Part shown: one piece after another, positions 32,466 to 41,943 of the stretch
How the letters are laid out: each line of letters begins with the position of its first letter
Numbering within the stretch: the stretch's first letter is position 1
Assembly: GCF_002844195.1 (NCBI RefSeq)
Contig: NZ_PEND01000005.1
Coordinates: 434,001 to 498,000 of the forward strand
Direction of reading: 5' to 3'
DNA length: 64,000 nt
DNA from: Halegenticoccus soli
GTDB taxonomy: Archaea > Halobacteriota > Halobacteria > Halobacteriales > Haloferacaceae
Made by a program: the position numbers and the translations under genes
Notes under the pieces: generated by a model
The model's input: only the letters and a program-made list of their open reading frames with translations
What the model was told of the DNA's origin: nothing
Databases searched by the model: none

Positions 32466-34121
32466 ATGTCAGATGACAACGGAGCCAACCTCCGGAGGCG
32501 GCAGTTCCTGAAGGGAGCCGCCGCGGCAGGCGCGGGGTCGCTCGCCGGCTGTTCGACCAGAGAAGTACCGAACCTGCTCGGTTCGAACGCCGAGTCCGCA
32601 CAGCGGGATCCCGCCCCGATGGTGAAAAACGCCCCTCGGGGGAAGGGACCGCTGGCGAGCCGCCCGGAACGGGGGGAGACGGAGGGGTTCGAGTATCTCG
32701 TCGACAGGGGGCCGAAGGAGGGGGCGCTCTACGTCTGGCAGGACGGCGAGTGGAAGTTGCTCGACGTCCACACCGAACCAGGGACGGTCCGACAACTGTC
32801 GAGCGTCCAGTTCGCGTCGGCGCACGCGACCGCCGGCCGAGGGACGGCGGACGATCCGTGGGTCGTCGACGACGCGATCGTGAACGCGCCGGGGCTCGTG
32901 TTCCTCGACGAGGGCGAGTTCGTCTCGGAGGGGCTGCGGACGACCGCCGACATCGACTACGAGGAGACGTCGATCTGGCTCACCGGAGTCGGCACCCGGA
33001 CCACGTCGCTCACGAAGGACCCCTCGTCGGACCGCCACCTCATCGAGTTCGACAACGACGGCGACAGCGGGAACTTCGGTGGCGTGCGGAACATGGGGGT
33101 GTACGGCGAATTCCCGCACGACGGAACCCGGTCGAAAGGCCACCTGATATACTCGTCCGGCGACATCTTCGATCTGACCTTCGAGAACCTCATCGTCCGG
33201 TACGGGTGGGAAGACGGGGTTCATATCGCCCCGTCGGCCTCGGGAACGAGGATGCACAACTGCTGGGTCGAGAACAACGGCGGCTGGGCGGTCTGGATCG
33301 ACGGCGGAACCCGAGCGAAGCTCTCGGACCTCCACATCATCAACAGCAAGGACGGCGGTCTCCACTTCGAGCCGAGTCAGAGCCACGTCACCGGCCTCTC
33401 GGTATTCCACTGCTGGCCAGGCGTCGAAATCGACTGCAGCGGCACCGAAGTATCCGACTGCTGGATCGGGAGGTCCTACATCACTGAAGAGGGTGAAGGA
33501 GGCGTCGCGCTTCACGAGCTCAGCGGCGCCGGAAACAACAGGTTCGCTAACCTCGCCGTCGTCGAGGCGGACGTCGGCATTCTGGCGGAGGGGCGGAACT
33601 CCCAGTACGCGAACGTCGGCGTCCGCGACACGCAGCAGCAGGCCGTCCGCGTCGCGAGCGACGGCGTCTCCGTGACGGGCCTCCGGATCACCGACTTCGG
33701 AAAGCGCGGTCAGAATGTTCCCGCGCTCGACGTGCAGGCCGACGACTGCCAGGTAAACACCCTCGCCGTCGCCCAGCGGTCGAAGGAGTACGCGGGCGAG
33801 GTCGTCGCCAGGGTCGAGGGGCGCGGGAACGTGCTCTCGAACGTCAAGGCCGAGGGGAACCGACCGTGGAGGATCCGCGTGAGCGGGAAGGAGAACGTCC
33901 TCCAGAACGTCCACGGAGTCGCCCGGTCGAACGTCGTCGACGACGGCGTGCGGACGATCGTGAACGGCGAGGGGACGAACCGGGGGAACCCGAACTCGAC
34001 GGGCGAGTGGGCCGGACACGGCGATTACGCGCGCGACACCGGCGCGACCGTGTGGGACACCACGACCGCGCCCTGGACGCCCTACAAGGCCGATGGGCAG
34101 GGAAACTGGCGCGAACTCTGA
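32466..34121 (+). CDS. Tat lipoprotein with pectate-lyase-like beta-helix
   Basis: A 551-residue protein. Its signal combines a Tat motif (RRRQFLKGAAAAGAGSLAGC) and a lipobox, so it is exported folded and lipid-anchored. After a linker, residues 60-120 (EYLVDRGPKEGALYVWQDGE) resemble the pre-helix region of phage-tail-spike or pectate-lyase-like proteins. Residues 150-480 are beta-helix coils with many Asn/Gly/Asp turns (FENLIVRYGWEDGVHIAPSA, HNCWVENNGGWAVWIDGGTR). No catalytic site can be assigned. It follows the frameshifted beta-helix gene on the same strand, so both may serve the same surface polysaccharide function. Confidence 0.85.
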   Translation: MSDDNGANLRRRQFLKGAAAAGAGSLAGCSTREVPNLLGSNAESAQRDPAPMVKNAPRGKGPLASRPERGETEGFEYLVDRGPKEGALYVWQDGEWKLLDVHTEPGTVRQLSSVQFASAHATAGRGTADDPWVVDDAIVNAPGLVFLDEGEFVSEGLRTTADIDYEETSIWLTGVGTRTTSLTKDPSSDRHLIEFDNDGDSGNFGGVRNMGVYGEFPHDGTRSKGHLIYSSGDIFDLTFENLIVRYGWEDGVHIAPSASGTRMHNCWVENNGGWAVWIDGGTRAKLSDLHIINSKDGGLHFEPSQSHVTGLSVFHCWPGVEIDCSGTEVSDCWIGRSYITEEGEGGVALHELSGAGNNRFANLAVVEADVGILAEGRNSQYANVGVRDTQQQAVRVASDGVSVTGLRITDFGKRGQNVPALDVQADDCQVNTLAVAQRSKEYAGEVVARVEGRGNVLSNVKAEGNRPWRIRVSGKENVLQNVHGVARSNVVDDGVRTIVNGEGTNRGNPNSTGEWAGHGDYARDTGATVWDTTTAPWTPYKADGQGNWREL

Positions 34122-34283
34122 CCGTCCGATGAAGCCGTCGAACGTGACCGTGTCTATACCGCCTTTGAGAACGTGCTGGACGTCTACGAACAGACGGCGA
34201 ACGCGCGTAAGGTCTACGGACGGACGTTCCGGCGTCTGTTCGACTGTCCAGCATACACGGCCGGCGAGCGCGGCAGGGCGTGA
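34122..34283 (+). other. Coding-like tail in frame after the beta-helix stop codon
   Basis: Directly after the TGA of the beta-helix gene the same frame stays open for 50 codons: DEAVERDRVYTAFENVLDVY, then EQTANARKVYGRTFRRLFDC, to a TGA at about 34283. The composition looks like genuine protein sequence with an amphipathic helix and is unrelated to the beta-helix. It may be the C-terminal scrap of a lost gene. No start codon or family is evident. Confidence 0.3.
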
Positions 34284-34567
34284 AACGTAGCGATAGACGG
34301 CATGCTTCGTACTGTCGGTGTACCGACGGGATATTAAAACGGAATACCCACGAGACGCAGAAGAGAAGGAGCATCCGACGGCATCCAAGTCTCCGAATCA
34401 GTCCCGACGGAACGTCTCGGCGAGGACGGTTCGACAGATCTCGAAGAGCGCGTTACGGGCGTTCTCCCTCCGTAGATTCACTCGACGGCTTGCCGAGCGA
34501 ACTACCGAACGGTCACGAGTGTGGGTGGACCGGCGAGTTCCTTGGGTAATCAACGATGAAGAATGGA

Positions 34568-34870
34568 CTACGGATCGACGAGTTCATCCTCATACTCGTT
34601 AAGTGAGCGGAGGACCGAATCGATCTCGTCGAAATTGGGTCCTTTGGTGATTGTCCCCGTCTCTCGGTCGTAACGAATGTAGCCGCGTTTCTCTAATTTC
34701 GGGAGGTGAACGTGGTGAAGTTGAAGACAGAGGTCCTCTGCGTGCCCCTCTGCGAGTTCCTCGCGCTCGCTGAGGCTCGAAATGTCGTGCGGCGCGTTTT
34801 CACTCACTTGGCGGAGAACAGCCCTGCGGGCAGGTTTGGCAAGCGACAGCAGGTGTTCACTGAGCGTCAC
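34568..34870 (-). CDS. DUF7344-like winged-helix protein
   Basis: A 100-residue protein of the haloarchaeal winged-helix type that carries the pattern LCLQLHHVHLPKLEKRGYIR followed by YDRETGTITKGPN. The first half (LSLAKPARRAVLRQVSENAP, ISSLSEREELAE) is the expected HTH. This matches the DUF7344 family as I know it. Such proteins are probably regulators or phage-type repressors, with unknown targets. It is isolated between gene-poor stretches. Confidence 0.75.
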   Translation of the reverse strand: MTLSEHLLSLAKPARRAVLRQVSENAPHDISSLSEREELAEGHAEDLCLQLHHVHLPKLEKRGYIRYDRETGTITKGPNFDEIDSVLRSLNEYEDELVDP

Positions 34871-35698
34871 GTGGCGACCTCCTCAAACCCGAACAGATGG
34901 GCACCTGTATCGTGTCCGTCAGCTCGACCGTTTTCAGTTCGAAGCCGCCCTTGATCATTCCGGCGTCTCCATCGAGAATAAGCGCGTATGGCGTGCTTCA
35001 CGGCTGTCACCGGTCCAAGGATGGGCTGATGAGCTCGTCTGAGAGTACGGAAAAGGGGGTATCCATCGAGGCACCAGTCGGTCTCTCGGGGTTTGTCATC
35101 CATTGCGCCCGAGCGTACTGGGTCGACGAGCAAAGTTTGGATGCCTAAAGTATTTTTACTGGCTGGATCGGTACTGCGGGCGACTCCCGCTGACACCGAA
35201 TCGAGGGAATCAGGCGGCGATCGTCGAAAATCCACCTAAGTGGATCTTCCTATATGACGTCGCGGAAGACGGTGAACCACATCCCGGGAAAACCGGACCG
35301 TGCTCGTACCGGGACGAAACCGATAGATATTGGGTTCGAGTTACCGATTATCGGCGTCAGTTTAGGCGGTCGACGGCGGGCGGGGTCTGCGGACCGAAAG
35401 CGGTTGAAAGGCCGAATAACGGGTTCACAGGGTCTTTTTCCGACGAGGGGAGCGACGATGCCGCCGGAACACCGGCAGAAATTAGTGGCGCCTTGAATGA
35501 GCCATCGAGTTTGGACCCGATAGAATTTGGGTCAGCCGCTAACCGCCTGGTCGTTCGATCAGCGCCGGCCGAACTATCCAAATATGATGGGAGACGAGAG
35601 AGATGCTACGTTTGCAAGCACTCGGTGGTCGGAGTAGCTTTCACGCTGGAGTACTCCGGGCGAACCGTCGAAGACGAAAGGAAATACTCCGAAATGGC
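34871..35698. other. Gene-free stretch of about 830 bp
   Basis: A 220-codon frame on the plus strand (35103-35765) overlaps the end of the large PAS gene and has no family-like motif, and its composition is irregular, so I do not call it. A TATA-like AAAGTATTTTTACTGG near 35147 could drive an unseen transcript. Otherwise nothing is recognised. Confidence 0.4.
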
Positions 35699-38600
35699 TC
35701 ATGCGATATCGGCGTCCTCGACGAGGATTTCGACGAGCTTCTGTAGACCCGTACGGACGTGTTGATGGAACGTAGCCGGTGCAATGCCGAGCGATTCTGC
35801 CATGTCTTCGCCTGAACTATCACGAGGCCATTCGAAGAACCCAGCGTAGTACGCGGTCTCGAGGGTTGCTCTCTGACGTTCCGTGAGCGCCTCTTCGAGT
35901 TCCAACTTGAACTCTCGATCCGTTTGGACTGGTCGCTCGCGCTCGCGCTTACCGACGAATTCGGAGCGGGTGAATGTTGACTGAACCGCTTCGACGGCGA
36001 CCCTGACATCGGCCCGCTGAGACACGGCCGCTTCGACCGTCCCCCTTCCATCCGCGAACGCGGCTTCACGAACGGTTGCACCGTACTCTGCGAGGAGCGT
36101 GGCTGGTGACGCCTCGGAGATGATGAACTCGATTAGCGCCTCGTTCTCGTGATCGTTGATGAGTCGTGCGCGCTCGATGGAGTCGTCAGCGGCGGCACGT
36201 TCGAGCACCCGCTTCGGAGATACGTCGGTTACGGTGAAGTATTGGAGGTACGATCCGTCGGACTGCGAGACGATGCTCTCCATCTCGAACACGGCGCCGG
36301 TCTCGGCCGACGCGGTCACGAAGAACACGTCCGGATCCGCAATTTCGAATTCGATCTCTACGACCGTGTCGGTGAGAAGCGCCTTCTTCCGCTCGACCGC
36401 GTTAATCGCCAGCCCGATGGTCTTTCCCAGTTCGTGGAGAACGGCTTGCTCTCGAACGCCGAACGCGTTTGCCCGTGACGAGTAGGCAACGAGTACGCTG
36501 TAAACCGTATCTTTGTAGACGAGCGGAATCACCGCGGCGAACGACCGACCGCTTACGAACTCACTTCGGTCGGTAGGGCGATCAATAGCGATCCCCGCCG
36601 GAAGGTCATCGAAGTCACGCATGATCTGCACATCACCGGATTCGACGGCCATAGCGATCGGAGGTACCTTTTCGGCGTTAACTGACGTGTCGAGGATATC
36701 TGCCCCGATTCCGGTTTCGGTCTTCGGCTCGACTCTGTGGACGCCACTTGTAACCTCGCCGATCCACGCGGCGTGGTACAGCTTCGAATCGGTCAGTTTC
36801 TGACACACCTGGGTTTCGATCTCTCTACGGGTCGTCGCCTGCACTAAGCCCTGGTTCACCTGCCGGATGACTGTATTGATCTGGTTGAGCGTCTCGAGCT
36901 CGTCACGCTGACGGCCGAGTTCGAGTTGCTGTTCTTTCACTTCCGTGATATCGTCGATGACACCGACGAACCGATAGATGTCGCCGTCGTCGTTTCGCAA
37001 CGGAAACGCGAAGCTATTGACCCACCGAATTGAACCGTCGGGCCGGATGATACGATACTTTTCCTGGAATCTCCGTGCTCCAGTTTCGTTCTGCGACGCC
37101 TGCGGGGCCTGTTTCATCGCCTCCGTGACTCGTTGCTGGTCCTGGGGATGGACAGCGTCAAGGTGGTTCAGGAGATTATCGTACACCGAATCGCGTGATC
37201 GGCCCGTGATGGCCTCGTACGCGGGATTAATGTACAGTATCTCGCTCATGTCGGCGTCGGCCATCCAGATGGCGCTGTTGATATTTTCGGCGATCTGGCG
37301 GAGTCGAGCTTCGCTCTCGCGCATCCGCCGCTCGCGCTCTTTGCGGTCGGAGATGTCCGTCGCGATAACGACCGCTTTTTCGATGTCGCCTGCCTGGCCC
37401 CGGATGGGTGCGATACTAATTGCCACCCAGACGCGATCGCCATCGGGGCGCTCGAGAGTGAACTCGGAGTTGAGCACCTGCTCACCGTGGTCGAACACGC
37501 GACGCAGCAAGTCCTCGGGCGGAACCCGTTGCCCTCCGGCGCTGTAGAACTGACGTTGGGAGACATCAAGCGTCCGGCTGGTGATCTCCTCGATAGTCAG
37601 ACCCAGGAGTTCCTCGGCCTGGTCGTTGACCCGCGAGATGTCACCGTTGGAACTTATCACCCCGATACCGACGGGGCTGGTTTCGAGAATGTGTTCGATG
37701 ACGTCCCGTTCTTCCTGGAGAGTTCTCTCGCGCCCTTTGCGGTCGGTGATGTCCGTCGCGATGACGACCGCTTTTTCGACGCTGCCCGCCTGGCTTCGGA
37801 TGGGTGCGATGCTGATTGAAAGCCAGACGCGGCTGCCATCTGGTTGACCGAGTTCGAATTCCGTGTCGAGGACGCGATCCCCGTGGTCGAACACCCGCTC
37901 CAGCAGGTCTTCGGGGGAGAGTTGGTACCCGGCCGAGTCGTAGAGTTTTCGCTGTGAGACGTCGAGCGTCTGGTTCGTCAGTTCGTAGTCGGTGAGACCG
38001 AACAGTTCCTCCGCGCGGTCGTTCACCCGGGAGATGTCCCCGTCGGGTGTGATGACACCGATACCGACGGGGCTGGTTTCGAGGATGTGTTCGATGACGT
38101 CCCGTTCTTCTCTGAGTGTCTCCTCGCGCTCCTTGCGATTGGTGATGTCTGTCGCGATGATGACCGCTTTCTCAACCGTCCCGTTGTCGTCTGTCATCGG
38201 TGCGATGCTGATGGCAGCCCAGACGCGATCGCCATCGGGGTGTTCGAGGGTGAACTCGGAGTTGAGCACCTGCTCACCGTGGTCGAACACCTTGCACAGT
38301 AAATTCTCGGGCGGAATCGACTCGCCATCGGAATCGTATAGTTTGCGCCGGGAGACGTCGAAGGTCTGATTGCTAATCTCCTCCATGGTGAGACCCAAAA
38401 GCTCTTCGGCGCGGTCGTTCACCCGGGAGATGTCCCCGTCAGGCGTGATGACGCCGATACCGACGGGACTGGTTTCGAGAACGTGTTCGATCAACCCGCG
38501 CTCTCGCCGAAGCTCCTCGACCCGTTCTCTCCGCTTCGAAACATCACGGGCGACACCGACCATCCCTCGTATTTCGCCGCCGGCCTCTAGAAGAGCCATT

Positions 38601-39331
38601 TGAACTTCGCAGGGTATCGTCTCGCCCTCGGCGGTGTTGAAATCGAACTCGGCGATCCCTACCTCTTCGTCCTCGTCCGGAAGCAATTCAGCGAGTGCGT
38701 TCGTGTTCCGGGTACCTATCTCCTCGTCGAGGAGCATCGATACGTGTTCGCCTACCAGTTCGTCGCGCGAGTACCCGGTCAGTTCAACAGTGGAATCGCT
38801 GACCCGTTCGAAGTACCCTCCACTATCTAACTGATAAACCGCATCACCGGCCAGTTCGGCGAGTGCCTCGTAGCGCTCGGTCGACCGTTCGGTCTTCCCG
38901 CGGTGGGCCCGGTTACGAATGAATCCAACGAGCAATCGGCGATCGTCCAGCGTGAGTTCGCGTACGTCGATGCCGAGCCGAACCTCGTGGCCGTTCGCGT
39001 GCCGCGCTCGGAGGCTGAGTCGGTCAGTAGCCTCTTCGCTACACTGAGCATCCACGGATGGTATTTTCGTGTGGTGGTCGTCGACGACGAATGCTGCAAA
39101 CGGTTCGCCCACGAGTTCGCTCGGGGAGTAACCGAGAACGTCCGTGATTGCCGCGTTAGCGAACACGACGGTTCCATCTTCGTCGATGGCGATCGTACCG
39201 TCCGGCGCGAGCGCAACGAGGCGCTGAAAAAACGACGTACCACGCAACTCATCGCGGAGGACCACCGGGATGTCGCTCTCGGATTCTGTCTCACCGGAGT
39301 GCGTGCCGGTTTGCTCTCGATTCCCCGTCAT
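35699..39331 (-). CDS. Multi-PAS, GAF and bat-type HTH regulator (1,210 residues)
   Basis: Six PAS domains are visible in order. PAS1 is near 38-145 (ALAPDGTIAIDEDGTVVFAN) and PAS2 near 155-270 (GDAVYQLDSGGYFERVSDS). Three almost identical PAS units of 132 residues each span about 280-675, each with TSPVGIGVI and the motif DISRVND. PAS6 is near 680-790 (SAIWMADADMSEILYINPAY). A GAF domain follows at about 805-955 (INTVIRQVNQGLVQATTRRE). The end has the bat N-terminal domain and HTH-10 (TERQRATLETAYYAGFFEWP ... GIAPATFHQHVRTGLQKLVE). There is no histidine-kinase domain, so this is a one-component sensor-activator like Bat, which senses oxygen/redox or light-linked signals. Ligands of the PAS units are unknown. 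It is a single-gene unit flanked by gene-poor DNA. Confidence 0.92.
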   Translation of the reverse strand: MTGNREQTGTHSGETESESDIPVVLRDELRGTSFFQRLVALAPDGTIAIDEDGTVVFANAAITDVLGYSPSELVGEPFAAFVVDDHHTKIPSVDAQCSEEATDRLSLRARHANGHEVRLGIDVRELTLDDRRLLVGFIRNRAHRGKTERSTERYEALAELAGDAVYQLDSGGYFERVSDSTVELTGYSRDELVGEHVSMLLDEEIGTRNTNALAELLPDEDEEVGIAEFDFNTAEGETIPCEVQMALLEAGGEIRGMVGVARDVSKRRERVEELRRERGLIEHVLETSPVGIGVITPDGDISRVNDRAEELLGLTMEEISNQTFDVSRRKLYDSDGESIPPENLLCKVFDHGEQVLNSEFTLEHPDGDRVWAAISIAPMTDDNGTVEKAVIIATDITNRKEREETLREERDVIEHILETSPVGIGVITPDGDISRVNDRAEELFGLTDYELTNQTLDVSQRKLYDSAGYQLSPEDLLERVFDHGDRVLDTEFELGQPDGSRVWLSISIAPIRSQAGSVEKAVVIATDITDRKGRERTLQEERDVIEHILETSPVGIGVISSNGDISRVNDQAEELLGLTIEEITSRTLDVSQRQFYSAGGQRVPPEDLLRRVFDHGEQVLNSEFTLERPDGDRVWVAISIAPIRGQAGDIEKAVVIATDISDRKERERRMRESEARLRQIAENINSAIWMADADMSEILYINPAYEAITGRSRDSVYDNLLNHLDAVHPQDQQRVTEAMKQAPQASQNETGARRFQEKYRIIRPDGSIRWVNSFAFPLRNDDGDIYRFVGVIDDITEVKEQQLELGRQRDELETLNQINTVIRQVNQGLVQATTRREIETQVCQKLTDSKLYHAAWIGEVTSGVHRVEPKTETGIGADILDTSVNAEKVPPIAMAVESGDVQIMRDFDDLPAGIAIDRPTDRSEFVSGRSFAAVIPLVYKDTVYSVLVAYSSRANAFGVREQAVLHELGKTIGLAINAVERKKALLTDTVVEIEFEIADPDVFFVTASAETGAVFEMESIVSQSDGSYLQYFTVTDVSPKRVLERAAADDSIERARLINDHENEALIEFIISEASPATLLAEYGATVREAAFADGRGTVEAAVSQRADVRVAVEAVQSTFTRSEFVGKRERERPVQTDREFKLELEEALTERQRATLETAYYAGFFEWPRDSSGEDMAESLGIAPATFHQHVRTGLQKLVEILVEDADIA
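37330..38517. repeat. Three tandem 396-bp PAS-coding units
   Basis: The marker ACCGACGG recurs at 37667, 38063 and 38459, exactly 396 bp apart (132 codons). Long stretches are shared at the DNA level. For example, GAACTCGGAGTTGAGCACC with the following GTGGTCGAACAC occurs in the first and third units 792 bp apart. This shows recent duplication or gene conversion. Confidence 0.9.
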
Positions 39332-39409
39332 AGATTAGCAGCCGTATGCGCCGGAGCTGGATATAGCGAACGGCCGTAGACGTGTTACAGGGCGCGAAAT
39401 TTGGGCTGG

Positions 39410-39788
39410 GTGAACTACTCCGACCTACCGCACTCGGGCCTACCCGGCCCTCGCTTGTTGAGGTCGGAGCTTCCTGTTTCTGTGTCGAAACTTGCACCCG
39501 ACGTGGGCACAGCGGTTCCAGACTCCACAGGCGACTTCCCTTTACGGGTGGTTCGGAGTGTCCCACTCCTACCAAATGGACACTCGGCCACACCCGACGG
39601 TTCGCGCTTCTTGTCACGCTTGAACACCGTCGGAGACGTGGTGAGCATCGTACTACCTGCTTCGACCGCGCGGGGAGTAAAGATGCCGTAGACAGTGAAA
39701 GTAACCCGTACGGGCGCTGTCTCCCCTCCCTGCTCGCGGCTTCGCCGCTCGCTGAGGAAGGGGGCTTAGCACCCTCGATTACAGCTAA
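39410..39788 (-). mobile_element. Non-autonomous IS1341-type derivative (379 bp)
   Basis: The right end GTGAACTACTCCGACC at 39410 and the inward-read left end TTAGCTGTAATCGAGG at 39788 match the 28519-29067 element and the full TnpB element. The tnpB-tail segment (TTTACGGGTGGTTCGGAGT on the plus strand) is nearly identical to the one at 28645-28670. It lacks the six hairpins of that copy and keeps only a weak GCGGC/GCCGC remnant near 39736-39748. It has no coding capacity. Confidence 0.7.
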
Positions 39789-40147
39789 CGAATGAAATGG
39801 GGATCGAGTAACGAATGAAAACCAGAGCCGAGATGGTATTGGACACCGCGACGTAGAGCCGGTTGCAGCGCGGGCAGCAATCGACGTTGTACAATCGCGT
39901 GGGCAAACGAGGCGGGGAGAGGCCACCGTGCAATCGGCACGAGCCGTCGCCCTGACAACTTGTCGATGAAACAGTCGACAGTCAGACCACCGTTCACCAA
40001 GTATTTTCGAGGGGAGCGATCGTGGACCGTACCGGTCGCAGTCGGCGCAGGCGTTGGGTTACTCTACGACTCATCTAGTAACTATCGGGAGTACAAAATA
40101 GATATATTATAAACCTTGATCAATTTACCCGATAAGTTGAGGTATCG
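39789..40147. other. Gap before the third phoD-like gene, with promoter
   Basis: No gene is recognised. The last 60 bp are AT-rich and contain TAGATATATTATAAACC (about 40102-40118), a good haloarchaeal TATA region about 30-45 bp before the ATG at 40148. Confidence 0.5.
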
Positions 40148-41722
40148 ATGCTCGAAAACGTCACCAGGCGGGACGTGATGCGGACGGCGGCGGCCGCGGC
40201 GCTCGCCGAACCGGCGGTAACTGGGTCGGTAGCGGCCGAACGCACCGTCTCCGAATCCGCCGACAGTGAGATGATTTCGGCGCCCTACGGCGCGCAAGTG
40301 GGCGACGTGAGGGAGGATCGTGCACTCATCTGGAGTCGCGCGGACGGCCCGGCGCGGATGTACGTTCACCTCTCCACCGACGACGACTTCTCGGACGCCA
40401 AGCTAATCCGAGGACCGGCGGCGCTCGCGGCGACGGACTACACTGCGACCGTCGACCTCGTCGGCTTCCCGTCCGGCGAGGAGATCCACTACCGCGTGGT
40501 GTTCGAGAGCCTCCGGAACCCGGGAAAGCGAAGTGCGCCGGTCGGCGGGTCGTTCCGCACGCCGCCGAGCGAGCGGCGCGACGTCCGCTTCGTGTGGGGC
40601 GGCGACGTCGCCGGCCAAGGCTGGGGCATCAACCCCGAGTTCGGCGGGATGAAGACGTTCGAGGCGATGCTCGCGACGGACCCCGACTTCTTCGTCCACT
40701 CCGGCGACGCCGTCTACGCCGACGGGCCGCTCCCCGAGTGCGTCGAGCTGGACGACGGCGGCGTCTGGAGAAACGTCGTGACGGAGGCGAAATCCGACGT
40801 GGCGGACACGCCGGACGAGTTCCGCGGCAACTACCGGTACAATCTGCTGGACGACCACTACCGGCGGTTCGTCTCCGAGGTGCCGATGATCCCCCAGTGG
40901 GACGACCACGAGGTGACGAACAACTGGTACCCGGACGAGATCCTGCCGGCGGACGACCCGCACGACGTGCGGAGCGTGAATCTGCTCGCGGCGCGCGGCC
41001 AGCGGGCCTTCCTCGAATACATGCCGATCCGGCCCCGCGAGGACGCCGCCGACGCCGTTTATGAGAACTTCCCGTACGGCCCGTCGCTCGAAGTGTTCCG
41101 CCTCGACATGCGGAGCTACCGCGGCCCCAACACCGAGAATACGCAGACCGATCCGGGGCCGAACACGGCGCTCCTCGGCGAAGAGCAGCTGACGTGGCTC
41201 AAAGAATCGCTCGCCGCCTCGGAGGCGACGTGGAAGGTCATCGCGTCCGACATGCCGATCGGCCTCGTCGTCCCCGACGGCGACAGGTACGAAGCCGTCG
41301 CGAACGCCGACGACGGGACGCCGAAGGGGCGGGAACTGGAGATCAAAGAGCTGCTCTCGTTCATGCAGTCGGCGGGCGTCCGGAACGTCGTCTGGGTGAC
41401 CGCGGACGTCCACTACACCGCCGCGCACCACTACCATCCCGATCGAGCCGAGTTCTCGGAATTCGACCCCTTCTGGGAGTTCGTCTCCGGCCCGCTGCAC
41501 GCGGGCACGTTCGGGCCGAACGATCTCGACGACACGTTCGGTCCCGAGGTGGTCTTCGAGAGGACGCCGCCGGAGGGTGAGGCTAATCTCCCGCCGAGCG
41601 AGGGGCTCCAGTTCTTCGGCCAGGTCGACGTCGACGCCGACACGGAGGCGCTGACGGTGACGCTGAAGGATCTCCACGGCGACGCGCTCTACACCGAGGA
41701 CCTCGCGCCGGCGGGGCGCTGA
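40148..41722 (+). CDS. Tat-exported PhoD-like phosphatase (copy 3, divergent)
   Basis: A 524-residue protein with a short Tat-type signal (TRRDVMRTAAAAALAEPAVT). An N-terminal Ig-like PhoD domain (ISAPYGAQVGDVREDRALIW) precedes the phosphatase core: FVHSGDAVYADGPLPECVEL near 182, PQWDDHEVTNNWYPDE near 250 and VVWVTADVHYTAAHHYHPD near 413. The metal ligands are retained, but overall similarity to copies 1 and 2 is low and the loops differ, so this is an older paralogue. It would hydrolyse phosphate esters outside the cell. It is followed after about 220 bp by the CNNM genes and has no obvious operon partner. Confidence 0.88.
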   Translation: MLENVTRRDVMRTAAAAALAEPAVTGSVAAERTVSESADSEMISAPYGAQVGDVREDRALIWSRADGPARMYVHLSTDDDFSDAKLIRGPAALAATDYTATVDLVGFPSGEEIHYRVVFESLRNPGKRSAPVGGSFRTPPSERRDVRFVWGGDVAGQGWGINPEFGGMKTFEAMLATDPDFFVHSGDAVYADGPLPECVELDDGGVWRNVVTEAKSDVADTPDEFRGNYRYNLLDDHYRRFVSEVPMIPQWDDHEVTNNWYPDEILPADDPHDVRSVNLLAARGQRAFLEYMPIRPREDAADAVYENFPYGPSLEVFRLDMRSYRGPNTENTQTDPGPNTALLGEEQLTWLKESLAASEATWKVIASDMPIGLVVPDGDRYEAVANADDGTPKGRELEIKELLSFMQSAGVRNVVWVTADVHYTAAHHYHPDRAEFSEFDPFWEFVSGPLHAGTFGPNDLDDTFGPEVVFERTPPEGEANLPPSEGLQFFGQVDVDADTEALTVTLKDLHGDALYTEDLAPAGR

Positions 41723-41943
41723 GACCGATCCGGTGGCTCGACGTTCGTCGACGGTCCTCCCGCAACACTCGGGATCGAAGTGATCGGCATTCGATGAACG
41801 CGTTTATCAACTCTACTCTTCTATACAGGTTGTTCGATGGAGAAAGACGCAGTATCGGTGCGGATCAGCGCGGTTGACAGCAGTTTCGGTCTCGCTGCGA
41901 CGGGGAGGCCAGCCCGTGCGCACGCGCTGCGACGGGAGAGACG

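Noticed and set aside
32469-34388. A 639-residue open frame on the minus strand
   Set aside because: It is opposite the Tat-lipoprotein beta-helix gene, which has a signal peptide and clear repeats. The antisense frame has none.
35103-35765. A 220-codon frame on the plus strand
   Set aside because: It runs into the end of the PAS gene, and its residues change character along its length with no hydrophobic core pattern, so I treat it as chance.
37330-38517. CRISPR-like periodicity
   Set aside because: The 396-bp period is a coding repeat of PAS domains and no short repeat-spacer pattern exists anywhere in the window.
39736-39748. GCGGC-TTC-GCCGC as a further member of the hairpin set
   Set aside because: The arms are only 5 bp and such repeats are expected by chance in GC-rich DNA.
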